DNA from: DATFDN01 sp963818725
Lineage (GTDB): Bacteria; Pseudomonadota; Alphaproteobacteria; Acetobacterales; Acetobacteraceae
Length of the DNA stretch: 64,000 bases
Reading direction: 5' to 3'
Assembly (NCBI GenBank): GCA_963818725.1
Contig: CAWFTU010000014.1
Location: 310,001 to 374,000, forward strand
A program made the translations under genes and the position numbers. A model generated the notes under the pieces. It saw only the letters and a program-made list of their open reading frames with translations. It did not search any database and had not been told where the DNA came from. Shown here one piece after another: positions 8,667-18,006 of the stretch (position 1 is its first letter; every line of letters starts with the position of its first letter).

Positions 8667-10220
8667 TCAATGGTAGTAGCCGGAACCGCGGATGTTCGGG
8701 TGCAGCAGCGGCAGCTCGCCCTCACGGGCCGACGTTGTGGGCGGCTGACGATCGAGGCCGTGCTGCAGGATCGACTGCACGCTGCCGTAGGAGCGGGCGC
8801 CGATCTCCAGCCCCCGCGCGCAGGCGGCCTCCACGCGCTCGCGGCCATAGCTGCGCACCAGGCGCAGGATGCCGAGACAGGCGCGGAATCCCTGCTCGGG
8901 ATGCGGCCGGGTCTCCAGGATCAGCGCCGTCAATCGCGCGGTCGCCGCGCCGATCGCGGCTGCCTCCTGGCCGATGCGCGGGATCGTCCACTCGGCCTGC
9001 CGCCGGTGCGACCGCGGCATGTGCTCGGGCAGGGTGGCGTGCCGACCGCGCGCGCCACCGCGCAGATGCACCGCGACCCGCTCGCCCCTGTGGAACAGCT
9101 CGATGGTGCGCGCGGTGATGCGGGCCTCGACCTGCTCGCGCAGCAGCCGGTGCGGCACCGAGTAGTAGTGGCCGTCGATGTCGACGTGGTAGTCGAGCGC
9201 GACGCGCCGGATGCGCCACTCGGCATAGACGAACGGTTGCGTCGGCAACGATAATAGTGCCGGCTGGTCCAGTTGCTCGAACAACTGGCGGCGGCTGACG
9301 CCCAGCTTGCGCATCGGCCGAGCGTTGAGGTCGGTGACCAGTCCTGCGATCGCCGCATTGAGCTCGGCCAAGGAGAAGAAGCGCTGGTTGCGCAGCCGCG
9401 CCAGGATCCAGCGCTCGACCACCAGCACGCCGGCTTCAACCTTGGCCTTGTCGCGCGGTCGGCGCACCCGCGTCGGCAGGATCGCCGTGCCATAGTGCGC
9501 CGCCAGGTCGCGGTAGCTCGGGTTGATCCCGGGCTCATACCAGTTCGCCCGCAAAACGCCGGCCCGCAGGTTGTCCGGCACGATCTGTCGCGGCACGCCG
9601 CCCAGGAAGCTCAGCGCGCGGACGTGCGAACCGATCCAATCGGGCAGGCTTTGCGTCCACGTCGCCTCGGCGTAGGTGTAGTTCGATGCCCCGAGCACCG
9701 CGACGAACACCTGCGCCGCGCGCAGCTCGCCGGTGCTGGCGTCCACCACCATCGCCACCGTTTGCCCGGCGTAGTCGACGAACAGCCGCTCGCCGGCTGG
9801 GTGTGTCTGGCGCATCGTCGGCGATAGCCGGCTCTCCCAGCTCCGGTAGAGCTCGCACCAGCGGCTGTAGCCGTAGCCGCTGGAATGGAGGGTCCGGTAT
9901 TCCTCCCACAGCAGCAGCAGCGTCACCCCCGGGCGGCGCAGCTCGTGGTGGACCGCCGTCCAGTCCGGCTCCGCCTTGTGCCGATGACCCGGCTGCGAGC
10001 CGCCAAGCGGGGCGAACAGCAGCGCCTCCAGCCCCTGGTCGATCACCGTCGCCGGCAACGGCCAGCTCAGCCCCGCCGCGGCAACCCGATCAAGGCACAG
10101 CCGCACCGTGCTGCGCGCCACGCCGACTGCGACCGCAATGGCGCGGTCGGAGAGGCCGCACTCGTACTTCAGTCGAAGGATCTCACGCACACGTCGCATC
10201 GACACTCTCTCGGCCGGCAT
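8667..10220 (-). CDS. istA: IS21 transposase IstA
   Basis: The 517-residue product has an N-terminal helix-turn-helix (LKYECGLSDRAIAVAVGVAR) and an rve/DDE core with FVDYAGQTVAMVVD, QIVPDNLRAGV and a glutamate in KAKVEAGVLVVE. The C-terminal Mu-transposase-like beta domain follows (YHVDIDGHYYSVPHRL). Length and order are normal for IS21. The start lies about 170 bases inside the right terminus. Confidence 0.92.
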   Translation of the reverse strand: MPAERVSMRRVREILRLKYECGLSDRAIAVAVGVARSTVRLCLDRVAAAGLSWPLPATVIDQGLEALLFAPLGGSQPGHRHKAEPDWTAVHHELRRPGVTLLLLWEEYRTLHSSGYGYSRWCELYRSWESRLSPTMRQTHPAGERLFVDYAGQTVAMVVDASTGELRAAQVFVAVLGASNYTYAEATWTQSLPDWIGSHVRALSFLGGVPRQIVPDNLRAGVLRANWYEPGINPSYRDLAAHYGTAILPTRVRRPRDKAKVEAGVLVVERWILARLRNQRFFSLAELNAAIAGLVTDLNARPMRKLGVSRRQLFEQLDQPALLSLPTQPFVYAEWRIRRVALDYHVDIDGHYYSVPHRLLREQVEARITARTIELFHRGERVAVHLRGGARGRHATLPEHMPRSHRRQAEWTIPRIGQEAAAIGAATARLTALILETRPHPEQGFRACLGILRLVRSYGRERVEAACARGLEIGARSYGSVQSILQHGLDRQPPTTSAREGELPLLHPNIRGSGYYH

Positions 10221-12016
10221 CGGTCTCCCTCTCGCCCTGACGAGAGGACAGACCGCTCACCTGCCCAGCGGTCGGGCAACGCCACCCCTCTCAGGGATGG
10301 CCGAGATCAGATCGGAATGGCCGACATCACCTCGGAATCAGTGGCCGACATGAGATCGGAATGCCTGGCCGACTTGCTCCGGAATACGCAGAGCTGCCAC
10401 GGTCGCCGGGGCACGCCTTCTACGACACGCTGCAATCGGTTCTGCTCGCGGCCGACTTCGACGGGTTCGTGGAAAGGAACTGCGCACCGCTCTACGCGAC
10501 GCGATGTGGTCGGCCGTCGCTGCCGCCGGGGCGCTACTTCCGCATGCTGCTGGTGGGCTACTTCGAGGGGATCGACAGCGAGCGCGGGTTGGAGTGGCGC
10601 TGTGCCGACAGCCTATCGCTGCGGGAGTTTCTGCGCCTCTCTCTCTGAGCGCGAGCCGGTGCCCGACCATTCCTGGCTGAGCCGCACCCGCTCGCGCTTG
10701 CCGCTCGAGTTGCACGACCAGGTCTTCACCTGGGTACTGGGGCGCCTGGCCGAGCATGGTCTGATCCGGGGCGAGCGGGTCGGCGTCGATGCCTCGACGA
10801 TGGAGGCCAACGCGGCGCTGCGCACGATCGTGCGCCGCGCGGACGGCGAGGGCTATCGCGACATGCTCAAGCGCATGGCCGCCGAGAGCGGCATCGAGAC
10901 CCCGACGGCCGAAGACCTGATCCGGCTTGACCGCACGCGCAAGGGCAAGAAGCTGTCGAATGCGGAGTGGCAGAGTCCAACCGACCCGGATGCGCGGATC
11001 GCCAAGCTGAAGGACGGCCGCACGCATCGGGCCTACAAGCCCGAGCATGCGGTGGACCTCGACACCGGCGCGGTGATCGCGGCGGAGATGCACGAAGCCG
11101 ACCAGGGCGATACCACGACCCTGCCGGACACGCTGGCGAGTGCGGCCGAGCACCTGGCCGCGGTGGCGGCGGCACCCACGCCCGAGGCTCCGGCCGAGAT
11201 GATCGCGGACAAAGGATACCACTCCCGCGCGGGCCTGAGGGCGCTCGAGGACGGACCGTGGAAGAGCCGCATCGCCGAGCCCCGGCGCGATGGCTTCCTG
11301 CGCTGGCACGGCGATTATGCCGCCCGGCGGGCCGTCTACAACAACCGCAGCCGCCTGCTGTCCGAGGTCGCCCGACAGGCGTTCAGGCTCCGCGCCGAAC
11401 TGGTCGAGCGCGGCTTCGCGCTGATCCTCGATCGGGGCGGCATGCGAAGGGCCTGGCTCCGCGGCCGCGAGAACCTGCACAAGCGCTATCTGATCCACGT
11501 CGCCGGATACAATCTGGGGCTGATCATGCGCCTGCTGACCGGGGCCGGGACGCCTCGGGAGTTCCTGGCGCGGGCTTCGGTCTGGCTCGGCGCGATCCTG
11601 GTCCCCGATGGCGCGCTGATCGCCATCCTGTTCGTCGCCGCAGAAGGTCAGATCGCCGCCATCGCCGTCAGCCTCCAAGCCGACCCGCTCGCCTGAAAAC
11701 CGACTTCTTCAACGCGCTGTTCAGGGCGTCGTGCAGGGTCGAGAGCGGAACTCGCATGGTGCGAGCCGTGTTCCGAAGCGAGTAGCCGTCCTCCAGGATG
11801 TGCCGCCGGGCCTGCGCCAGGGCGTCGGGGGTGAAGCTCGGGCAGCCTGCCGTGCTTCTTTCGGCTGGCTCGGATCCCGGCCTGGATCCGCTCAAGCAGG
11901 AGTTCGCGCTCCATCTCCGCCATGGCGGCCAAGAGGGTGAGGCCGAATTTTCCGAACGGGGTCGAGGTGTCGAGCCCCTCGGTCAAGCTGCGATAGACGA
12001 TGCCCCGCTCCTTCCC

Positions 12017-13438
12017 GTAATTACCCACCCCTGTTTCGGGCGTAGCGATCAGGCCGTGACGGTCTGCAGGATGGTGTTGAAGACGCTGGTGCCCGGTTTG
12101 AGGCGAGCGGTATCGACGACGCTGCGTATGTCGGCCTCACCCTCGGCGGCCCACATGGCACGATAGCCGTTGGTCACCTTGCGCTGGATCACCGAGGGCC
12201 GGAGGTCGCGCTCACAGGCGTTGTTGGTGGCCTCGACCTGGCCGGGCCAGTCGGCGAAGGTTAGGAGCTGATCGCGCGCTCGGCGCACCTTGTTCTGAAG
12301 TTCACGGGCCAAGTCGCAGGTGGTGGGTGCTGCCAGGATCGCGACCAGCCTGCCCGCCAGCGCGCGGCGCTTGGCGACCAGGGTGGAGGCAGCCAGTTGT
12401 GAGATGCTGTCCGCCAACTCGAAGGCCGAGGCGAGCCAGAGCGTGAGCCGAAACGGCACGGGGTCGTCGCTCACTTCCAACACGTAGGCGACGTCGCGAG
12501 CCAGGTGCGCGAGGCAGGTCTGCTGGACTTGGCCATGGCCCTGCTGGGCCGAGTCGCGGTCCGACAGCCAGACTTCGGGCTGGTGGCCAGCCATCATCGC
12601 GTGCACGACCGCGGCGGCGCGGGTCGGGGCGGCGTGGTGCACCACGGCCTCCTTGCAGCGGAACACCCAGTGATAGGCGTTGCTGCCCTCAATCCGGACG
12701 CCTGTCTCGTCCGAGGCCACCACCTTGGCCTGCCGCAGGGCTGCGACGGCGGGCTCGCCCCTCGTCTTGCCATTCCATCCGGCTGCGCCGAATGGAACCT
12801 TCGGCAAGCCTCGCCCGGCCTGGAAGCAAGTCTGGGCGCGACGCAGCAGGTTCATCAGCCCGCCCTGGCTGATGGACAGGCCGAACAGGTCGGCCAGTGT
12901 CGCCTGCAGCCGCTCGTAGGACAGGCTCTGAAAGGTCTTGAGGTAGGTCGCCAGCGTGTGCAGGCGCGGGCCGAACGGCGTGCCTGTCGCGGCGGGCGGC
13001 GGCGCTGCCACGACCCGCGCCCCACAGCCGGGACACTGCACCGCCAAGCGTCGGTGGTGCTCGACGATTGGCTTGATCTCCGGCAGCTCAATCCGCTCGT
13101 GCACGCTCACCGCTTCGCTGGGCAGGTCGGGCGACAGCGCCCTGCGGCAGCACGGGCATTGCTGCGGGGCGTGATCGACGACGCGGTCCACCTCCCTGCT
13201 GAGCGCCCGACTATGGCCTTCATGTCCGGGCTTGGCACCTCCGGGGCGGGCTTGCTCGCGACGCGCTTTGCGGTCTGTGGACGGCGGCTTGGACGAGGTG
13301 CGCGAGGTCTTCTCCGGCCGCTGCAGCCGCAGCCCCAACTCGATCAGCTCGGCCTTGCTCAGGCGCTCCAGCTCGTCCCGCTGCATGCCCAAACTGCATC
13401 AGCAATGCCGCCCCGCCGCAAGGGGGGTGGGTAATTAC
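12017..13438 (-). mobile_element. ISBst12-like (single-ORF IS66) element
   Basis: The 1422-bp element has matching ends, GTAATTACCCACCCC read inward from both sides (left at 12017, right at 13438). It carries one transposase. Flanking octamers TCCTTCCC and CCAGGGGA differ, and the recombinase gene on the left and the IS66 remnant on the right are both cut at the element's ends, so DNA was lost at this site. Confidence 0.82.
12049..13392 (-). CDS. IS66-family transposase (ISBst12-like)
   Basis: The 447-residue product has the charged 'TSRTSSKPPSTDRKA' linker, zinc-binding pairs (CPCCRR and CPGCGA), a DDE core with VVASDETGVRIEG and LSDRDSAQ, and the final acidic residue in ATNNACERDLRPSVIQRK. 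It acts alone, without TnpA/TnpB, as in the ISBst12 subgroup. The open frame fills the element, starting about 46 bases inside the right end. Confidence 0.88.
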   Translation of the reverse strand: MGMQRDELERLSKAELIELGLRLQRPEKTSRTSSKPPSTDRKARREQARPGGAKPGHEGHSRALSREVDRVVDHAPQQCPCCRRALSPDLPSEAVSVHERIELPEIKPIVEHHRRLAVQCPGCGARVVAAPPPAATGTPFGPRLHTLATYLKTFQSLSYERLQATLADLFGLSISQGGLMNLLRRAQTCFQAGRGLPKVPFGAAGWNGKTRGEPAVAALRQAKVVASDETGVRIEGSNAYHWVFRCKEAVVHHAAPTRAAAVVHAMMAGHQPEVWLSDRDSAQQGHGQVQQTCLAHLARDVAYVLEVSDDPVPFRLTLWLASAFELADSISQLAASTLVAKRRALAGRLVAILAAPTTCDLARELQNKVRRARDQLLTFADWPGQVEATNNACERDLRPSVIQRKVTNGYRAMWAAEGEADIRSVVDTARLKPGTSVFNTILQTVTA

Positions 13439-13450
13439 CCAGGGGATGCA

Positions 13451-13618
13451 TTATGAAACGCACTGTCCGCGTTTTCCGCGGAAGACGTAGAGATCACCGG
13501 CATGCGGATCGCGCTGTAGCGCCTGCTGAACCTGCAATGCCAGGCCATTCATCCCACGGCGCATGTCGGTCGCGCCGGTCGCCAGCCAGACACGAACACC
13601 CGACGGCGGGACAATCAT
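13451..13618 (-). pseudogene. tnpB: IS66 TnpB fragment
   Basis: The frame reads SGVRVWLATGATDMRRGMNG and ends at YVFRGKRG, the first ~51 codons of a TnpB. It then runs into foreign sequence (QCVS, stop) where the element was cut about 10 bases before the ISBst12-like end. The ATG start overlaps the tnpA stop (ATGA). Confidence 0.8.
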
Positions 13619-14004
13619 CCGCGCAGCACCGTCATCACACGGCGCAGCGCCACCAGGCCGACATCATGTCCAATCTTGATCGACGTGCCGTCGGGCAGCG
13701 TGATCTCGATCTTGCCTCTGGATACCGCAGGATCCGGACCAGTCGCCACCGGCGCGTGCTTCCTCCCGTCGGCACGTGCCGGTTCGCTGATCATCTGCAC
13801 CGGCAAGAATACCGAGGGCGGTTCTTGCCTGAGCACCCCGCGGCGCACCTGACTCCGCCAGTTCCACAGCAGGCCACGGCTGATCTCATATCGGCGCGCA
13901 ACCTCGGCGATACCTGAACCAGCCTGCTCGGTCTCCGCCACGATCCGAAGCTTCTCCTCCGAGCTCCAACGTCGTCGCCGTTCAACCCCGGTGATGATCT
14001 CCAT
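13615..14004 (-). CDS. tnpA: IS66 accessory protein TnpA (orphan)
   Basis: The 129-residue helix-turn-helix protein contains RRRWSSEEKLRIVAETEQAG and VARRYEISRGLLWNWR, and ends IEITLPDGTSIKIGHDVGLV. It is a different IS66 subtype from the one at 2832. The gene is whole, but its partner tnpB is truncated and no tnpC remains, so it is a leftover. The IS66 end should lie near 14035-14045 but is not clear. Confidence 0.8.
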   Translation of the reverse strand: MEIITGVERRRRWSSEEKLRIVAETEQAGSGIAEVARRYEISRGLLWNWRSQVRRGVLRQEPPSVFLPVQMISEPARADGRKHAPVATGPDPAVSRGKIEITLPDGTSIKIGHDVGLVALRRVMTVLRG

Positions 14005-14099
14005 CCCGCCGACTGCCCCTGATCTTAGCGGCGCTCATACAGGCGCCCTTTAAATCAAAGCCCCGATCCCGCCGGCAAGACGGCCATCACCGGGTGGAT

Positions 14100-15075
14100 A
14101 CGAAGAGAGTTGCGCCACGCAGGTTGCCGAACGCACTGGCCGCCACCCGCAGACCGTGATGGAGTGGCTGCACCTCTACAACGAGCGTGGCCCCGAGGCG
14201 CTGACCTACCGACGCACTGGCGGCCGTCCCCCCTTTGTCCCGCCATCGCCGCCGTACTCGGCGCAGAGCTCCGTGCGGCCCAGCAGGCTGCGGCCAGCCC
14301 ATCCGTAGCCGGAGCTGATCCGCCGCGGCGCTGGACGCTCAAGCGCCTGGTCGGCTGCGTGCGGGCGCGGTTCGGCCGTCTCTGCTGCCGCGAGACCATC
14401 CGCGCTGCCCTGCACCGGCTGGACCTGTCGTGGAAGAAAGCCCGCAAGCTGCTCGGTCGCGCCGATCCCGAACGGCGCGCCGCCTTTCTCGACCGGCTAC
14501 GGCCGGTGCTGGACAGCGCCCAGCGCGATCGGCACGTGCTGGTCCACCTCGACGAGGCGCACATCCACCAGGACGCCGATCTCGGCTACGGCTGGGGCGA
14601 GCGCGGCAAGCGCTTCCACGTGGCCTCCTGCTCGCCCGGCCTCGCCGCCAGGGTCTCGCTCTACGGCCTCTACCTCTACAACGAAGGCCAGGTGCGGCTA
14701 TGGCCCTATGCACGGGCCAACGGCGAACACACGATCGATGTGTTGCACCGGCTCCGTGCCGAGTTCCCCGATGGCATGCTCGTCGTGATCTGGGACGGTG
14801 TGCCCTGTCACCGGGCCAAGGCGGTATGGGCCGCCGCTGCCAGCCTGGGCATCACGCTCATGCCGCTGCCGGCTACAGCCCGGACCTGATGCCGGTCGAG
14901 GCGCTGTGGCGCTGGCTGCGCGAGGACGTCACCTACCATCACTGCCACGCCACGGCCGACGACCTGACCCGGCGCGTCGCCCTGTTCGAGGCCAAGGTCA
15001 ACCAAGACTCTTGCGTCGTCGCCGATCGCCTCTGGGTCAAGGACTGCCTCGATCCCGAGGAGGAGAAACTACGAT
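14100..15075 (+). pseudogene. IS630-family transposase, multiply frameshifted
   Basis: Three frames together give an IS630 transposase: VAERTGRHPQTVMEWLHLYN, then RWTLKRLVGCVRARFGRLCC, the catalytic LVHLDEAHIHQDADLGYGWG, LVVIWDGVPCHRAKAVW, and after a shift near 14872 GYSPDLMPVEALWRWLREDV to about PEEEKLR. At least two frameshifts and a missing N-terminus make it non-functional. The right side grades into AT-rich sequence before the IS1595 at 15126. Confidence 0.8.
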
Positions 15076-15125
15076 CTCAAACTAGACGCGGTTTAGATAC
15101 AAATCAACGATTTCACAAATTTTAT

Positions 15126-16157
15126 CCTGATTACGCACTTCCCTCAGTTACGAAACGCCTGGTAGCAGGTCAGGGAATTTGTGGCATTTCATGAGGGTGT
15201 GGCAGTGGCTCGTAATGTCGTGCAGTTCCAGAAGGGTCTCAGCGAACCCGCGTTCGAACAGCAGTACGGCACCGAGGAGCAATGCCGGGCGATCGTCATC
15301 GCGTCACGCTGGCCGCGTGGCTTTGAGTGCCCGGTATGCGGCGGCAGGCAGTATAGTCTGGTGACGACCCGCGATCTCTATCAGTGCACCAAGTGCCGCC
15401 GGCAGACCTCGCCGATTGCCGGGACGATCTTTGCATCAACCCATCTGCCGCTGCGGCTATGGTTTCGTGCGATCTATCGCCTGACCCAGACCAAGCAAGG
15501 CATCTCCAGCATCGAACTGGGGCGTCGCCTTGGGGTGACGCAGACCACCGCCTGGAAGGTCAAACACAAGCTGAAGCAGGTCATGCTTGAGCGTGATGCG
15601 ACCAAGCGCCTGAGCGGCAGGATCGAGATCGACGGCGCCCATCTCGGCGGCGAGCGCTCCGGCGGAAAGCGCGGCCGCGGGGCGCCTGGCAAGACGCCGT
15701 TCGTCGCCGCTGTCGAGACGACCACCCAGGGAAAGCCGGTTCGCCTGAAGCTGCGCCGGGTCACCAGCTTCTGTGCAACCTCGATCGCAGGGTTCGCCAA
15801 GCGCAGCCTCGATCCAGACTGCTCTGTCGTCAGCGATGGCCTTCAGTGTTTCGCCAGCGTCGCAGACGCCGGGTGCGCGCACCAAGTCGTCAAGACCGGG
15901 TCAGGACCAAAAGCGGCTCGGACGCCAGCCTTCAAATGGGCCAACACCGCGCTCGGCAACATCAAGGCCGCCATCACGGGCACCTACCGTGCCATCAACC
16001 GCAAGCATGTTCCGCGCTACCTCGCCGAATTCGAATACCGCTTCAACCGACGATACGATCTGGCCGCCATGATCCCGCGTCTCACATGGGCCGCCGTCCG
16101 AACCACCCCTATGCCCTACCGACTCCTGAAATTGGCTGAGGTTTATGTGTAATCAGG
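15126..16157 (+). mobile_element. Complete IS1595-family element
   Basis: The 1032-bp element has ends CCTGATTACGCA and, at the right and read inward, CCTGATTACACA. It is flanked by a perfect 8-bp duplication AATTTTAT (15118-15125 and 16158-16165). It carries one open transposase and is probably mobile. A truncated relative lies at 27925-28566. Confidence 0.92.
15181..16152 (+). CDS. IS1595-family transposase
   Basis: The product has about 323 residues from GTG 15181; a GTG some nine codons later (VARNVVQFQKGLS) is an equally good start. It shows the N-terminal zinc ribbon (FECPVCGG ... YQCTKCRR) and the ISXO2-type DDE core with GRIEIDGAHLGGERSGG, VVSDGLQCF and KWANTALGNIKAAITGTYRA. It fills the element between its inverted repeats. 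Confidence 0.9.
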   Translation: MAFHEGVAVARNVVQFQKGLSEPAFEQQYGTEEQCRAIVIASRWPRGFECPVCGGRQYSLVTTRDLYQCTKCRRQTSPIAGTIFASTHLPLRLWFRAIYRLTQTKQGISSIELGRRLGVTQTTAWKVKHKLKQVMLERDATKRLSGRIEIDGAHLGGERSGGKRGRGAPGKTPFVAAVETTTQGKPVRLKLRRVTSFCATSIAGFAKRSLDPDCSVVSDGLQCFASVADAGCAHQVVKTGSGPKAARTPAFKWANTALGNIKAAITGTYRAINRKHVPRYLAEFEYRFNRRYDLAAMIPRLTWAAVRTTPMPYRLLKLAEVYV

Positions 16158-16165
16158 AATTTTAT

Positions 16166-16811
16166 TGATAGCGTGGAGATCGTGCGTCTCCTGCGCTTTC
16201 TTACGCCGAGAGCGGTTCAGTGCACAGATCAACTCTGCTACGCGGAGGGTGCTCCTAGCGCCCTCCGCGGCCGCCAAGTCCACCCGATGCTCCATGGCGC
16301 CGGGCGGATTTGCTATCGTGGGCAGCCCCCGAGCCGCCGAAACGGGCGTTGACCCAGGATCGCCTTCCAGCAGCTCTGCGCCGAGCATTTCCTGTAGGCT
16401 GTTTGTCCCACGTCACGCATCAGTTCCTGCTCCCTCTATCCGTATCCGTTACTGCGTAACGCCGAAATACGTCGCCCACTCCGGCGCGTCCGGCTCCAGC
16501 GTGGCAACCACCGCGGCGTCCGTCGCCCCGATAAACCGCTCCAGCACCGCGCTGCGGGACGCCCTCCCGCCACGCGAGCGCCGCGCCGGTCGCCACCCAG
16601 GTGTTGGGCCGCCGCTCGCCGTTCTCCCCGGCGGTGACCCGCCGCCGCCGGTAGCAGCCCGTTGATAAAATCGGCTGTCGCGCGGGCCACCACCAGATGG
16701 GGCGGCGCAGTGCTTGCGGATCACGCCAGGACCGTGATGGGGTGGACGCCTCCCCGACGGCCTTGGTGTGCCAGAGTGGCGGTGTTGGTCACCACTGAAC
16801 AGGAGGCGCCT
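16166..16811. other. Gap with a solitary IS1182-like terminus
   Basis: I see no defensible gene. Minus-strand frames end LICALNRSRRKKAQETHDLH (near 16180) and VVATLEPDAPEWATYFGVTQ (at 16449); both have protein-like composition but match no family I know. At about 16661 the sequence CAGCCCGTTGATAAAATCGG resembles the left terminus of the IS1182-like element at 7638 and suggests a remnant. Confidence 0.4.
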
Positions 16812-17838
16812 ATGTCGGAGGCTAGCACGATCGGCTTGGACCTGGCGAAGCACGTCTTTCAGGCGCACGGGGCGGATGCGGCCGGCAAGGTCGTTTTGCG
16901 CAAACGGCTGCGGCGTGAGCAGGTGCGGCAGTTCTTCGCCGCTCACCCTGCATGCGTAGTGGCAATGGAAGCCTGTAGCAGCGCCCACTACTGGGCGCGC
17001 GAACTTGCGCGGCTGGGCCACGAGGTCCGCCTGATCCCACCTGCCTACGTCAAGCCGTTCGTCTAGCGGCAGAAGAACGACGCTGCGGACGCCGAGGCGA
17101 TTTGCGAGGCGGCGCAGCGGCCGACGATGCGCTTCGTGGCGGTCAAGAGCGAAGCGGCCCAAGCCAATGCGGTTGTGTTCCGGGCACGCGACCTCCTGGT
17201 CCGGCAGCGAACACAGGCGATCAACGCTCTGCGCGGGCATCTCGGGGAGTATGGCTTGGTCGCGGCGAAAGGCCCTGGTCACGTCACCAAGCTCATCGAG
17301 CACGTGGAGGATCCGGCCAGCAGTGTGCCCGAGGCCGCGCGGCTGGTTCTTCGCACGCTCATCGACTCACTGCGCTTCCTGTCGGAGAGGATTGACCTCC
17401 TCGATCGCGAGATCGCTCGTCGTGCCCGGGAGGACAGCGAGGTGAAGCGGCTGACGAGCATACCCGGAGTGGGTCCGATCACCGCCACGGCTCTGGCCGC
17501 ATTGGCGCCACCCGCGAGCGCTTTCAGGAAGGGCCGTGACTTCGCCGCCTGGGTGGGGCTGACGCCCTTGCAGCACTCTACCGGCGGCAAGCAGAAGCTC
17601 GGCGCGACCTCGAAAATGGGTGAGCGAACGCTGCGACGGCTCCTGATCATCGGGGCGAGCTCGGTGGTGCGCATGGCGCTCAGGCAGGGCGTCTCAGCAG
17701 AGTCTCTGGCTCGGGAGGATGCTGGCTCGCAAGCCCAGGATGCTCGTGATCGTGGCCCTTGCCAACAAGATGGCCCGCACCGCTTGGGCGCTACAGGCCA
17801 AGGGCGAGATTTATCGGACTCCCGCTGTGGCGGCCTGA
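16812..17838 (+). pseudogene. IS110-family transposase with in-frame stop and frameshift
   Basis: It starts MSEASTIGLDLAKHVFQAHG, the first acidic residue of the RuvC-like DEDD domain. A TAG at 17064 replaces the expected lysine codon (PFV-stop-RQKNDAADAEA). The frame then continues through LTSIPGVGPITATALAAL and GLTPLQHSTGGKQKLG, shifts near 17720, and ends YRTPAVAA at 17838. The conserved C-terminal serine region is present but the gene is broken. Confidence 0.85.
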
Positions 17839-18006
17839 AGGTCACCCACAGTCAGGAGGCGTCGGCAGCGTAGGGCGGGCGGAAGGAGGGTATGGCGCAC
17901 AGTCGATGAGAGACGGGATCGGCAAGCCAGTTTTATGGAATGGCCCGCCCCTCTCTCCCCTTCGGCGCTAGGCTGAAGGGGTAACCGGAGGGAAGGAGCG
18001 GGACCG

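Larger units (their letters stand above)
7764..10390 (-). mobile_element. Complete IS21-family element (2627 bp)
   Basis: The element is inserted in the IS1182-like transposase and flanked by the 7-bp duplication GAGCTGC (7757-7763 and 10391-10397). The ends begin TGCGCATTCC and TGCGTATTCC. Each end holds several ~20-24-bp repeats of the form 'TTCCGA...GTCGGCC' (7769-7858 and 10299-10385), the usual multiple transposase-binding sites of IS21. It encodes istA and istB on the minus strand, both open, so it could be active. Confidence 0.92.
7739..11696 (+). pseudogene. IS1182/IS5-like transposase, interrupted by IS21 and frameshifted
   Basis: The start is ATG at 7739 (MLVTWAEL). Coding continues after the IS21 at 10391 (PRSPGHAFYDTLQSVLLAAD and the LPPGRYFRMLLVGYF segment typical of DUF772 N-terminal domains), shifts frame near 10645, and then reads DHSWLSRTRSRLPLELHDQV, the acidic VDASTMEANAAL, and MIADKGYHSRAGL to the stop at 11696. 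The family is a DDE transposase with an N-terminal DUF772 domain. IS21 insertion plus a frameshift make it inactive. The same 5' sequence occurs at 55986-56176. Confidence 0.8.
7638..11719 (+). mobile_element. IS1182/IS5-like element interrupted by IS21
   Basis: The termini are inverted repeats: CAGCCCGTTGACGAAGTCGG at the left and, read inward from 11719, CAGCGCGTTGAAGAAGTCGG. The flanking bases are TTCA on both sides (7634-7637 and 11720-11723), a 4-bp target duplication. Without the internal IS21 and its duplication the element is about 1.45 kb. It carries one transposase gene, broken by the IS21 and a frameshift. Related termini and 5' fragments recur at 16661 and at 55986-56279. Confidence 0.8.
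7564..12016 (-). pseudogene. Serine recombinase (resolvase/invertase), interrupted and 5'-truncated
   Basis: On the minus strand, 12016-11720 encodes LTEGLDTSTPFGKFGLTLLA, then MAEMERELLLERIQAG: the end of the catalytic domain and the long E-helix of small serine recombinases. After a one-base frameshift near 11850 follows the Hin-type helix-turn-helix (FTPDALAQARRHILEDGYSL, NTARTMRVPLSTLHDAL). The gene resumes beyond the IS1182-like insertion at 7637 and reads KRGEPMRPAKVVNVKPKPRR to the stop at 7564. The join is exact across the 4-bp duplication TTCA. The 5' part, with the catalytic serine, is replaced by the IS66-like element at 12017. It is non-functional. Confidence 0.82.

Noticed and set aside
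12017..13438. Clean transposition of the ISBst12-like element into one site
   Set aside because: Flanking octamers differ and genes on both sides are cut at the ends, so DNA was lost or rearranged.
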